64,000 nt of DNA from 0-14-0-80-60-11 sp049322355 (lineage in GTDB: Bacteria; Desulfobacterota; Desulfobaccia; Desulfobaccales; 0-14-0-80-60-11), in the NCBI GenBank assembly GCA_049322355.1, contig JBMORG010000027.1:124001-188000 (forward strand), in the 5' to 3' direction. Below, piece after piece: positions 32,014 through 40,524 of the stretch. Within the stretch, counting starts at the first letter, position 1; every line of letters begins with the position of its first letter. Made by a program: the position numbers and the translations under genes. The notes beneath the pieces were generated by a model that searched no databases, was not told the DNA's origin, and was given only the letters and a program-made list of their open reading frames with translations.

Positions 32014-35000
32014 TTATCCCGCAGCCAGAGCCGTTTCCTGGGCAATGATCTGGGCGTCGGTAAAGTTTTTCAGGGTGATGGCTTTGGCCGGGCACTCCGA
32101 GGGGCATACGCCGCAGCCCTGGCACTTGGCCGGGTCAATATAAGCCGCGTCCACGGTATAGTCGATGACCGGCACGTTGAAGGGGCAGGCCCGGACACAG
32201 GTGAGGCAGACGGCGCACTTGTCCTGATCCACCACCGCCACGATACCGCCCACCTCCACCATGGCTTTGCCCAGGAAGGTGGCAGCCCGGCCGGCCGCAG
32301 CTTTGGCCTGGGCGATGGACTCGTCGATGGGCTTGGGATAATGGACCAGCCCCGCCAGGAACATGCCGTCGGAGGGCAAATCCACCGGGCGCAGCTTGGC
32401 GTGGGCCTCATTGAGGAAGCCCTCGGCGTTCCGGGGCACCTTGAAGATTTCCCCGATGTCCTCCACCGGGTTGGGCAGTATTGCGGAAGCCAGGGTCAGA
32501 AGGTCGGGCTTCAGAACCACCGGGCGGTCCAGGATGGGATCAGTGATGGTCAATTGAAGCTTGCCCTCAGCCGATTGTTCCACTTTGGGTTTGCTGTCCA
32601 GATCGAAGCGGATAAAAATCACGCCCAGCTCCCGGGCCTCTTTGTAGAGCAGTTCCTTTTCGCCGTAGGTGCGCAGATCCCGGTAAAGGATGAAGACATC
32701 CATGTCGGGTTTGAGGCGTTTGAGTTCGATGGCGCCTTCCACCGAGTGGGTGCAGCACAGGCGGCTGCAATATGGCCGCTGGGGCTCCCGGGAGCCCACG
32801 CACTGGATGAACACCGCCTGATTGGCCCCCATGATCTTGGGGTCTTTGGCGGCGACCAGTTTGTCGAACTCGAAGGCTGTCATGACATTGGGGTTTTGGC
32901 CGTACAGATACTCTTCCGGCTGATAGGCTTGTCCGCCCGTGGCCATGATGGTGACGCCGTGATCCAACTGGCGCTCGCCCGCGGGCGTCTGAATCACCGT
33001 GGAGAAGTTGCCGATGAAGCCGCTGGTGTCCTTGACCGTGGAGTTGAAGATGATTTCGATATTGGGATGGGTCTCCACCTTCTTGATGAGGTCTTCCAGG
33101 TAGCCCCGGTAGTTGTAGCCCCGGGCGCTGGTCACCAGGTTCCAGGCCTGGCCGCCCAATTTATCGCCCTTTTCAACCAGATAGGCCTGGAAGCCCATAT
33201 CGGCGATGGAACGGGCCGACTCCATGCCCGCGACGCCGCCGCCGATGACCAGGCCGGCTTTCTGCACCGGGAAGGCCTGCTTGTGTAAGGGTTCCAGCTG
33301 CACCACCCGGGCCACCGCGCCCCGCACCAGGTCCTTGGCTTTTTCCAGGGCCTTTTCCGGTTCGTGCATGTGCACCCAGGAGTCCTGGTCCCGGATGTTG
33401 GCCATCTCAAAGAGGTAGGGGTTGAGACCCACCTGCTGAATGGTCTCCTGGAACATGGGCATGTGGGTCCGGGGGCTGCAAGATGCCACCACTACCCGGT
33501 TGAGTTTGTGTTCCTGAATGGCCGCCAGGATCTTGTCCTGGGTGTCGGCGGAACAGGTGAACAGGTTCTGGTCGGCCAGGACCACTCCCGGCAGGGAAGC
33601 GGTATACTCCGTAAGGGCCGGGACGTTGATGACCCCGCCGATGTTGATGCCGCAGTTGCAGACAAAGACGCCCACCCGGGGCTCCTGGCCGGCCACATCG
33701 ATCTCCGGCGGCAGTTCCCGCTTTTTGATGGCCGTGCCCCGGGCCGCGTGGAGAAGCTCACCCGCAGCCGCAGCCGCGGCGGAGGCCTCCATGACCGACT
33801 GGGGAATGTCCTTGGGAGCCTGGAAGACGCCGCAGACATAAACGCCTTCCTTGTTGGTGCTCACCGGGGTAAAGGGAGAGGTGTCGGCAAACCTGGTTTC
33901 GGTCTTGATCTCAATGCCCATGGTTTTGGCCAGGTTCAAGGCATCCCGGGAGGATTCCAGGCCCACGGAGAGGACCACCATATCGAAGGTTTCCGTTTTC
34001 AGCTCGCCCTTCTCCGAGAGGTAGCGGATGGCCACATCATCGGTGCCCGGCACCTGGTCAATGGTGTGGACCCGGGAGCGCAGGAAGCGGACGCCGTGTT
34101 CCTGTTCGGCCCGCCAGTAATACTTCTCGAAGTCCTTGCCGTGGGTCCGCATGTCCATGAAGAAAATGGACGTATCCAGCGTATAGTCTTTGCAATGCTC
34201 TTTGGCGATGACCGCCTGCTTGATGGCATACATGCAGCACACCGCCGAGCAGTAGCTGTTGTCGCAGTGGTTCAGGTCCCGGGAGCCCACGCACTGGAGC
34301 CAGGCGATCTTCAGGGGCTCCTTGTGGTCCGAAGGCCGGACCAGGTGGCCGGCAAAAGGCCCGGAGGCGCTCAAGATGCGCTCGAATTCCAGGCTGGTGA
34401 CCACGTTGGGGAAATTGGCATAGTGATAGGCTTCGTATTTCTTAGGGTCATAGACCTGGAAGCCCGGAGCCAGGATGACTGCGCCCACGTCCAACTCCAC
34501 CTTCTCCGGTCCCAGTTCATGGGCTACCGCTTTCGCCTGGCAGGCCTGGGCGCACTGCATGCACTCGGAGCAAATGCCGCAGTTGATGCAGCGGGCCGCT
34601 TCCTCCACAGCCTGCTCTTCGCTGTAGCCCAGGTTGATTTCCTTGAAGCCCTTGATCCATTCCTCCACCGGCAGGGTCTCCATGAGGGCCCGTTGTTTCT
34701 TCTGGATATCTTCCGGAATCCGGTTCCACTGGCCTTCTTCCTTGGGAATGGGCCGCACCGGCAATTCCCGGTCGGCTTTCAGGTCTTTGCCCTCAAGGTA
34801 GCGCTCAATGGAAGTTGCGGCTTCCCGGCCTGCCGCCACTGCGGCGATGGCGATCCAGGGGCCGGTTTCCACGTCGCCGCCGGCAAAGACACCTTCGCGA
34901 GAGGTGGCCTTGGTGACCGGGTCGGTTTCGATGAGTCCCCGGGGGGTCAGCTTGAGGCCGTCGGCTTCGGTGATGAACTTCAGGTCGGTCTTCTGGCCGA

Positions 35001-36471
35001 TGGCCATGATGACTATGTCGGCATCCTGGGTGGTGGTTTTATCTTCAAAGTAGGTGGGGGAGAACCGTCCCTGCTCGTCGAAGACCCGCTCCACCGCCTT
35101 GAGGGTGAGCCCGGTTACCTTGCCGCCCGCGGCGTTGATTTCTTTGACGCCCCAGCGGTTAATGACCGTGACACCCTCGTGCTCGGCCTCTTCCACTTCC
35201 CACGAGGAGGCAGGCATCTCTTCCCGGGTCTCCAGGCAGATGAGGGTGATGTTCCCTCCCTGGCGCCGGGCGGTGCGGGCCACGTCCATGGCCACGTTGC
35301 CGCCGCCGATGACCACCACTTTTTTGCCGCTGAAATCGAACTTCTTGCCTGAGGTGGAATCCTTCAAGTATTCCACGCCCCAGAGCACGCCCTGGGCGTC
35401 AGACCCTGGCACCGGCAGGCGGATGGAGTCCTGAGCCCCCACACCCACAAACACGGCGCTGAAGCCGTCCCGGGTGAGGAGATCGTTGATGGTGCGGTCG
35501 CCGCCGATGGGGGAGTTGTAGTGGATTTCCACGCCGCAGCGCTTGATGTAGTCCACTTCCCGGTCCAGGACTTCCCGGGGCAGCCGATATTCCGGGATGC
35601 CGTAGCGCAGCCAGCCGCCCGCAGCGGGCGCGGCCTCAAAGATCACCGGTTTAAAGCCTTTCAGGGCCAGGTGGTAGGCGCAGCTTAACCCGGAAGGGCC
35701 GGCGCCGATGATGGCCACCGACTGGCTCTTTTTGGGCGCCTCCGGCACCGGCAGGGCGCTCCAGTCCACCGCGTCCGCCACAAAGCGCTTCAGGTTGCAG
35801 ATGGCAATGGGCTCATCCACGTCCTGGCGGCGGCAGTCGGTCTCGCAGGGGTGGGGGCAGATGCGGCCGATGGTCCCCGGCAGGGGCAGCCGGTCCATGA
35901 TCAGGGCCAGGGCCTCAGGGTACTTGTGTTCCTTGATGAGCTGCACATAGCCCTGGGCGCTCAAGTTGGCAGGACAGGCCCTTACGCAGGGGGCCCGGTC
36001 CGCCTTCTTGATGGCGAAGGTGGCGGGAATGGCCTGGGGATAGAGGCGGTAAACGGCCTTGCCTTCGGCCAGCCCCAGGTTGAACTCGTCGGGCACCCGC
36101 ACCGGGCAGACCTCAGCACAGGTCCCGCAGCCGGTGCACTTGGCAGGGTCAATGTAGCGGGGTTCTTTTTCCACGCTGACCTTGAAATTCCCCGGCGTGC
36201 CGGCGATGGCCTTCACTTCCGACAGGGTGTGGATTTGAATGTTCAGGTGCCGGCCGCATTCCACCAACTTGGGGGAAATGATGCACATGGAGCAGTCATT
36301 GGTGGGGAAGGTCTTGTCCAACTGGGCCATAACCCCGCCGATGGCCGACTTGTTTTCCACCAAATGGACATAAAAGCCAGAATTAGCCAGGTCCAGGGCT
36401 GCCTGCACCCCGGCGATCCCGGCGCCGATCACCATAACTTGACCTACTGGACCTTGTGTTTCGGCTGCCAT
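32014..36471 (-). CDS. hdrA: HdrA-type flavoprotein fusion: HdrA, GltD-like and second HdrA units
   Basis: A giant chain of about 1485 residues. Residues 1-125: HdrA N-terminal FAD motif (VIGAGIAGVQAALDLA), TNDCSMCIISPKLVECGRH and a [4Fe-4S] motif CTGCGTCAEVCP. About 157-575: a GltD/NfnB-like module with Fe-S (PCVRACP, CPHPCETDC), a second FAD site (VAIIGAGPSGLSCAY) and an NAD(P) site (VVVIGGGNVAMDVA). About 625-905: rest of HdrA unit 1 (CINCGICSECMQCAQAC; YCSAVCCMYAIK). About 925-1420: a second HdrA (VFVCNCGINIGG; VIGGGVAGMESA; YCSRLCCTHSVEGA). The end has two ferredoxin motifs (CAVCLTCVRACP; CQGCGVCPSECP). It should bind three FAD and many Fe-S clusters and act with the MvhD subunit downstream, suggesting NAD(P)H-linked electron bifurcation. 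The ATG chosen has GGAAGG upstream. Confidence 0.92.
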   Translation of the reverse strand: MAAETQGPVGQVMVIGAGIAGVQAALDLANSGFYVHLVENKSAIGGVMAQLDKTFPTNDCSMCIISPKLVECGRHLNIQIHTLSEVKAIAGTPGNFKVSVEKEPRYIDPAKCTGCGTCAEVCPVRVPDEFNLGLAEGKAVYRLYPQAIPATFAIKKADRAPCVRACPANLSAQGYVQLIKEHKYPEALALIMDRLPLPGTIGRICPHPCETDCRRQDVDEPIAICNLKRFVADAVDWSALPVPEAPKKSQSVAIIGAGPSGLSCAYHLALKGFKPVIFEAAPAAGGWLRYGIPEYRLPREVLDREVDYIKRCGVEIHYNSPIGGDRTINDLLTRDGFSAVFVGVGAQDSIRLPVPGSDAQGVLWGVEYLKDSTSGKKFDFSGKKVVVIGGGNVAMDVARTARRQGGNITLICLETREEMPASSWEVEEAEHEGVTVINRWGVKEINAAGGKVTGLTLKAVERVFDEQGRFSPTYFEDKTTTQDADIVIMAIGQKTDLKFITEADGLKLTPRGLIETDPVTKATSREGVFAGGDVETGPWIAIAAVAAGREAATSIERYLEGKDLKADRELPVRPIPKEEGQWNRIPEDIQKKQRALMETLPVEEWIKGFKEINLGYSEEQAVEEAARCINCGICSECMQCAQACQAKAVAHELGPEKVELDVGAVILAPGFQVYDPKKYEAYHYANFPNVVTSLEFERILSASGPFAGHLVRPSDHKEPLKIAWLQCVGSRDLNHCDNSYCSAVCCMYAIKQAVIAKEHCKDYTLDTSIFFMDMRTHGKDFEKYYWRAEQEHGVRFLRSRVHTIDQVPGTDDVAIRYLSEKGELKTETFDMVVLSVGLESSRDALNLAKTMGIEIKTETRFADTSPFTPVSTNKEGVYVCGVFQAPKDIPQSVMEASAAAAAAGELLHAARGTAIKKRELPPEIDVAGQEPRVGVFVCNCGINIGGVINVPALTEYTASLPGVVLADQNLFTCSADTQDKILAAIQEHKLNRVVVASCSPRTHMPMFQETIQQVGLNPYLFEMANIRDQDSWVHMHEPEKALEKAKDLVRGAVARVVQLEPLHKQAFPVQKAGLVIGGGVAGMESARSIADMGFQAYLVEKGDKLGGQAWNLVTSARGYNYRGYLEDLIKKVETHPNIEIIFNSTVKDTSGFIGNFSTVIQTPAGERQLDHGVTIMATGGQAYQPEEYLYGQNPNVMTAFEFDKLVAAKDPKIMGANQAVFIQCVGSREPQRPYCSRLCCTHSVEGAIELKRLKPDMDVFILYRDLRTYGEKELLYKEARELGVIFIRFDLDSKPKVEQSAEGKLQLTITDPILDRPVVLKPDLLTLASAILPNPVEDIGEIFKVPRNAEGFLNEAHAKLRPVDLPSDGMFLAGLVHYPKPIDESIAQAKAAAGRAATFLGKAMVEVGGIVAVVDQDKCAVCLTCVRACPFNVPVIDYTVDAAYIDPAKCQGCGVCPSECPAKAITLKNFTDAQIIAQETALAAG

Positions 36472-36730
36472 AAATATACCTTCCATTTACTCAGGATATT
36501 TATATTTTATAACAAATTTTGTGCAGATATTGTGAAATTACCCACTAGTCCATCCTAAAAGATAATGTTCAATATGTCAAGAGAGAATGAAAACTCTTGC
36601 TGCCAGGCAAACTGTTGTCCCCTATCTTGATTAGGGCCGGAAAATGCTTAAGATTATGACAACTGCATCTTCCGGCCCGAGGAAAAAAAGTAGCAAGGCT
36701 ATACTTCTAATACCATTTTGCAGTCGAATG

Positions 36731-37085
36731 GTGGCACAGGCGTCTAGCCTGTGCAGCGCAGGCTAAAGCCTGCGGCTACCAAAAATAGCCCTTTGACTGC
36801 AACTCGGTATGATGGGGCAAAAAGGGACAGGACATGGCTGCCATATCTGTTAGTGCAAGTGGCACAGGCCTCTGGCCTGTGAAAGGCAGGATATGACCGC
36901 ACATCAGAGGCCTGTGCCACTTAGATATTTGTGATTAAGAAAGTATAGGACAGCCGCCCTCGGCTGTCCGGAGGTGTAGGGGAGGCACTGCCCGCCGGCT
37001 TCTTTTTGCGAAAGTTGTTGAGGTTTTGTGGCACAGGGTTGTAACCTGTGCAGCACAGGCCGAAGGCGGGCACGGAGGCCCGCCC
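36731..37085. repeat. Cluster of palindromic repeats, families D and F
   Basis: The 700-base gap between hdrA and the next gene has no coding capacity but several palindromes. GTGGCACAGGCGTCTAGCCT with CAGGCTAAAGCCTGCGGC is at 36731. A perfect 17-bp inverted repeat (AGTGGCACAGGCCTCTG at 36858 and its complement at 36905) follows. GTGGCACAGGGTTGTAACCT is at about 37029 and GGCGGGC/GCCCGCC at 37065-37084. Near the hdrA start an AT-rich region with TTATAAAAT could contain its promoter. Confidence 0.75.
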
Positions 37086-37171
37086 CACCGGATTCTTCAT
37101 TGTTTTGAGAGAGTCGCGGGCTCGTGAGCGACTATTCCAATTGATATAGGCGATATGAGGAGATAAAATTA

Positions 37172-38011
37172 ATGATTCCCTTATCCGATATCCAGGCGGC
37201 AGTGCCGGGTTTTCTGGAAATCCTGGGCCTTACGGAGGAACCCCTGGGGATGTTGTATGCCTCCGTGGAGCCCGCCGAAGGCTTCTCACCCCAGAGTGCT
37301 GTTTTGCCCAGCGTGGATATGGAAGCCCGGGGTGAAGTGGATTGGGCTGCGACCTTTCAGAATTTTTCCTGCGTCATTAGCCATATCTGGCGGGCGCGCA
37401 AGTTGGGCAAGCCCGCCTTCTTCCACCAGGCCCGCTTCGGCTGCCTGGGGGGCGCCTTTTACCTGGGCTTTTTAAAACCGCAACTGGACTTCATCGTGCA
37501 TTACGTCTCCACCGGCATCCCCAACGTCCTGGAAGGGGAGTGCTACCTGGATTCCCCCGCGGCCGTCCGCCGCTTCTTTGAAACCGTGGACCCGCGGCCG
37601 GCGCCGGCGCCCTTCTGTGTGTTCAAGGCCTTGAGCCAATTCACCCCCGAGGAGACCCCGGAAGTGGTGATCTTTTTTGCCCGGGGGGAGGTCATCGGCG
37701 GCCTCAATCAGTTGGCCACCTTCGTCACCAACGACTTCGAGGCGGTGATGTCCCCCTTCGGCGCCGGGTGCTCCAATATCGTGACCTGGCCCTTGAAATA
37801 CCTGGAACAGGGGCGGCTGAAGGCGGTTCTAGGGGGCTGGGACCCATCCGACCGGCGGTTCTTGAAGCCTGATGAAATCACCTTTGCGGTGCCCTGGGAG
37901 ATGTTCACCAGGATGATTGAGCGCTACCGGGACTCCTTCCTCACTAAACCCACCTGGGCATTAGTCCGCAAAAAGATCGAACTGAGCCGCAAGGTATGGA
38001 AGGAGAAGTAA
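37172..38011 (+). CDS. DUF169 family protein (paralogue 2)
   Basis: At 279 residues this is a second DUF169 member. Matching features are LGLTEEPLGMLYA near the N-terminus, the Cys segment ARFGCLGGAFYLGF, VFKALSQF, VIFFARGEVIGGLNQLA and the late SPFGAGCSNIVTWPL with EITFAVPWEMFTRM. The family's function is not established. The ATG follows AGGAGATAAAATTA. Upstream is a repeat-rich gap and downstream a family A repeat, so the gene is transcribed alone. Confidence 0.8.
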   Translation: MIPLSDIQAAVPGFLEILGLTEEPLGMLYASVEPAEGFSPQSAVLPSVDMEARGEVDWAATFQNFSCVISHIWRARKLGKPAFFHQARFGCLGGAFYLGFLKPQLDFIVHYVSTGIPNVLEGECYLDSPAAVRRFFETVDPRPAPAPFCVFKALSQFTPEETPEVVIFFARGEVIGGLNQLATFVTNDFEAVMSPFGAGCSNIVTWPLKYLEQGRLKAVLGGWDPSDRRFLKPDEITFAVPWEMFTRMIERYRDSFLTKPTWALVRKKIELSRKVWKEK

Positions 38012-38051
38012 GAAAAGTTATCTATGATAGCTTCGTAAAAAGTCAAAAATT

Positions 38052-38157
38052 TCCTCCCCCTTGATGGGGGAGGGTAGGGTGGGGGTGAAATAATTTGCAT
38101 CTTTGAACAGTTATATTCCCCCCTCCCCTTAATCCCCTCCCACCAGGGGAGGGGAAA
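38052..38157. repeat. Dispersed palindromic repeat, family A (copy 4)
   Basis: Left arm TCCTCCCCCTTGATGGGGGA then GGGTAGGGTGGGGGTG, right arm CCCCTCCCACCAGGGGAGGG, between the DUF169 gene and convergent ridA. Confidence 0.8.
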
Positions 38158-38252
38158 AACCTTTTTACAAGTTCATCAATCTTTAGGGGAGGGGCTAGGG
38201 GCCAGGACCCCCGTCACCCTCCCCTTCGTCCACATCCTGGCCCTCCCAAAAC

Positions 38253-38645
38253 CTAAGCGCGCCACTCTTTCTTCACGGCAATGGCGTCGATCTCCACAGA
38301 GACATTCTTGGCCAGACCTGCGGCTTGAATGGTAGTGCGGGCCGGCGGGTGCTGGGGGAAGAACTCACCGTAAGCCCGGTTCATCTCAGGGAAATCGGCC
38401 ATATCCGCCAAATAGACCGTGGTCTTTACTACATCTTTCAAGGTCAGACCCACCGCCGCCAAAATGGCTTTGAGGTTCGCAATCACCTGGACCGTTTGCA
38501 CCACAATGTCCCCTTCTACCAAACGGCCCTTCGCATCCATGGGGATTTGTCCGGAGATGAACACAAAGGGACCGGCGGCCAGGGCCTGGGTATAGGGGCC
38601 GACCGGGACCGGGGCTTGATCCGTTTCAATGACAATTTTCTTCAT
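38253..38645 (-). CDS. ridA: RidA family enamine/imine deaminase
   Basis: The 130-residue protein has the RidA/YjgF/UK114 signature: PVPVGPYTQALAAG at the N-terminus, VFISGQIPMDAKG, NLKAILAAVGL and the near-invariant C-terminal PARTTIQAAGL (catalytic Arg) with VEIDAIA. RidA trimers hydrolyse reactive 2-aminoacrylate and other enamines made by PLP enzymes such as threonine dehydratase. The ATG is preceded by CAGGAGGAAT. Confidence 0.95.
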   Translation of the reverse strand: MKKIVIETDQAPVPVGPYTQALAAGPFVFISGQIPMDAKGRLVEGDIVVQTVQVIANLKAILAAVGLTLKDVVKTTVYLADMADFPEMNRAYGEFFPQHPPARTTIQAAGLAKNVSVEIDAIAVKKEWRA

Positions 38646-38769
38646 ATTCGATTCCTCCTGCCTGCAAATTTTCCGGCTGGGTCAGGGGCAAAGCCGCCCC
38701 GACAACATAAAAGTCTTGAAGATTCGTTAACGTTTTGTTAATGGTAGGGTAAAACACTGGAGGCGAACG

Positions 38770-39066
38770 ATGGGGTTGTGGTTGAAGTGCCCGGGGTGCC
38801 AAGCGTCAAATCCCCTCTCATTAAAGGTCTGCCCCAATTGCGGGCAAGACCTGACCAGGCTTTCCGCAGACCAGCGGGTTTACGTAATCGGGCCGGCAAT
38901 AGTGGCCCCGCCGGCGCCATCTCCATCACCTGCCACGGCAGCAGTCCCGGCCGCGCCTGAGCCCATGCCAGCTGCCGCCGCTCCACCAAGCCCGCCGTCA
39001 CCTGAGGCGGAAACGCCCCCGAAGGCCAACAAGAAGCCCAAAAAGGCGAAAAAAAAGAAGAGCTAG
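38770..39066 (+). CDS. Zinc-ribbon protein with Pro/Ala-rich linker and Lys-rich tail
   Basis: A small protein of 98 residues in three parts. A zinc ribbon comes first (CPGC at residues 7-10 and CPNC at 21-24). A low-complexity Pro/Ala/Ser stretch spans about residues 45-80. The tail is strongly basic (KANKKPKKAKKKK). The ribbon is like that of many small double-zinc-ribbon proteins; the tail could bind nucleic acid or the membrane. Function is not known. It lies between divergent ridA and convergent purine nucleoside phosphorylase. Confidence 0.6.
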   Translation: MGLWLKCPGCQASNPLSLKVCPNCGQDLTRLSADQRVYVIGPAIVAPPAPSPSPATAAVPAAPEPMPAAAAPPSPPSPEAETPPKANKKPKKAKKKKS

Positions 39067-39073
39067 CTGCCCG

Positions 39074-39901
39074 TTAGGAACCTTCCTGCATCACTCCCAG
39101 CAACAACTCCACCAGTTGGGGTTCTGCTTGGGATACCGTGTCGATGATGGCCTCAATGGCGATGGGGGCCATGGCATCCGGGAGATTGAGGTTGCTGATC
39201 ACTGAGATTCCCAGGACCCGGAGACCGGCATGCACGGCGGCGATGGCTTCCGGCACCGTGGACATGCCCACCGCATCTGCCCCGGCCAGCCGCAAAAGTC
39301 TGGTCTCGGCCGGGGTCTCCAGGCTGGGGCCCTTGACCGCCACGTACACCCCCTGGCGCAGCCCGATTCCCAGACGGCGGGCCACCCGCTCGGTCACATC
39401 CCGCAAGCCACGATCGTAAACCTGGCTCAAATCGGGGAAGCGGGGGCCCCAGGCGTCGATGTTGTTTCCCACCAAGGGATTGTCCCCGATAAAATTGATG
39501 TGGTCGGTGATGAGCATCAGTTCCCCGGCCTTGAACAGGGGGTTAAGGCCGCCCGCGGCATTGGTCAGCACCAGGGTCTTGACCCCCAGGCCCGCCAACA
39601 CCCGCACCGGAAAGGTCACCTGGCGCAGGGAATAACCTTCATAGGCATGGAACCGGCCTTGGCAAAGTACGACTTGCTTGTCGGCCAGGCGTCCCCAGCA
39701 GAGGCGTCCGGCATGGCTGGGACTGGTAGCCTGGGGAAAATGGGGCAGCTCCTGATAGGAGAGGCAGTCTCCATTTTCCAGCCGGGAGCTCCAACCCTTC
39801 TGGCCGGTCCCCAAGACGATTCCCCATTCGGGAGCAACCGGGAGGTGCGGGGCCAGAAACCGGACGCATTCCTCCACCTGGGCCTGATAGGATCCGATCA
39901 C
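39074..39901 (-). CDS. Purine nucleoside phosphorylase (PNP/MTAP family)
   Basis: About 275 residues with the trimeric PNP pattern: WGIVLGTGQKGW, the phosphate-binding SHAGRL and GRFHAYEGYS, LVLTNAAGGLNPLFKAGELM and DHINFIGDNPL, and the specificity segment VKGPSLETPAETRLL followed by ADAVGMSTVPEAI. It cleaves inosine or guanosine with phosphate to the base and ribose-1-phosphate, feeding hpt. I use the second of two close GTG codons, because AGGAGG lies five bases before it and overlaps the region next to the first. Confidence 0.92.
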   Translation of the reverse strand: MIGSYQAQVEECVRFLAPHLPVAPEWGIVLGTGQKGWSSRLENGDCLSYQELPHFPQATSPSHAGRLCWGRLADKQVVLCQGRFHAYEGYSLRQVTFPVRVLAGLGVKTLVLTNAAGGLNPLFKAGELMLITDHINFIGDNPLVGNNIDAWGPRFPDLSQVYDRGLRDVTERVARRLGIGLRQGVYVAVKGPSLETPAETRLLRLAGADAVGMSTVPEAIAAVHAGLRVLGISVISNLNLPDAMAPIAIEAIIDTVSQAEPQLVELLLGVMQEGS

Positions 39902-40002
39902 AACCACCTCCTATTCGGATGCGATACAAAGTTATATAAGCATAAGTCGCGATCCCCGGTTCGTCAATGACTGGAAGTTTCGGGGAGGTTTTCGCTTTAT
40001 CC

Positions 40003-40030
40003 TTGACAGTTTCCCCCTTTACCTTAAAAA
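40003..40030 (+). promoter_or_regulatory. Sigma-70-type promoter before the DUF134 gene
   Basis: TTGACA and TAAAAA are 16 bases apart, 27 bases before the start codon of the DUF134 gene. It fits a vegetative promoter that may also serve purM. Confidence 0.5.
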
Positions 40031-40056
40031 TAAAGCATTACGGCGAGGTAGGAAAG

Positions 40057-40470
40057 ATGGGTAGACCCAAAAAGTGCCGATGGGTGGAAACCGAGCCGGG
40101 GGTAACCTTTTTTAAGCCCCGGGGCATTCCTCTTAGATCCCTGCAGCAGATAGTGATTACGGTGGACGAACTGGAGGCCATGCGCCTGGCCGACTTTCTG
40201 GAGTTGACCCAGGAAGAGGTGGCCCAAAGAATGCAAGTTTCCAGACCCACAGTGACTCGGATGTTGTCCCGGGCCCATAGGGCGGTGGCCGAAGCCCTGG
40301 TACACGGCAAGGCCATTTGCATCGAGGGGGGAGATTATCGCGTCGGACAGCATTGTCAGTCCTGCGGGCAATGGTCCGTTTTGGGGGAGGAGGGCGCAGT
40401 CCCCGAAGGATGCGCTTGCCGGGATTCCGAAGCCGAGGAGACCCAGTCGGACCCAAGCAAGAAATTGTAA
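40057..40470 (+). CDS. DUF134 family DNA-binding protein
   Basis: About 137 residues. It starts MGRPKKCRWVETEPGVTFFK, the typical DUF134 N-terminus, then ITVDELEAMRLADFLELTQEE and a helix-turn-helix EVAQRMQVSRPTVTRMLSRA related to sigma-70 region 4. A C-terminal Cys-containing part (CQSCGQW, GCAC) may bind metal. Members often sit beside NifX/NifB-type or Mrp genes and are presumed regulators. The frame is open upstream, but the family fold begins at this ATG, which has AGGTAGGAAAG ahead. purM follows 54 bases on. Confidence 0.85.
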   Translation: MGRPKKCRWVETEPGVTFFKPRGIPLRSLQQIVITVDELEAMRLADFLELTQEEVAQRMQVSRPTVTRMLSRAHRAVAEALVHGKAICIEGGDYRVGQHCQSCGQWSVLGEEGAVPEGCACRDSEAEETQSDPSKKL

Positions 40471-40524
40471 GATCCAGCCTTTCCAGATCTTGGCCGGTAC
40501 GCCTTTGAAGGGGAGACAAAGGGG

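Noticed and set aside
33364..35352. 662-codon plus-strand ORF
   Set aside because: Antisense to the HdrA fusion, which has strong motifs over the whole stretch; no motif in the antisense protein.
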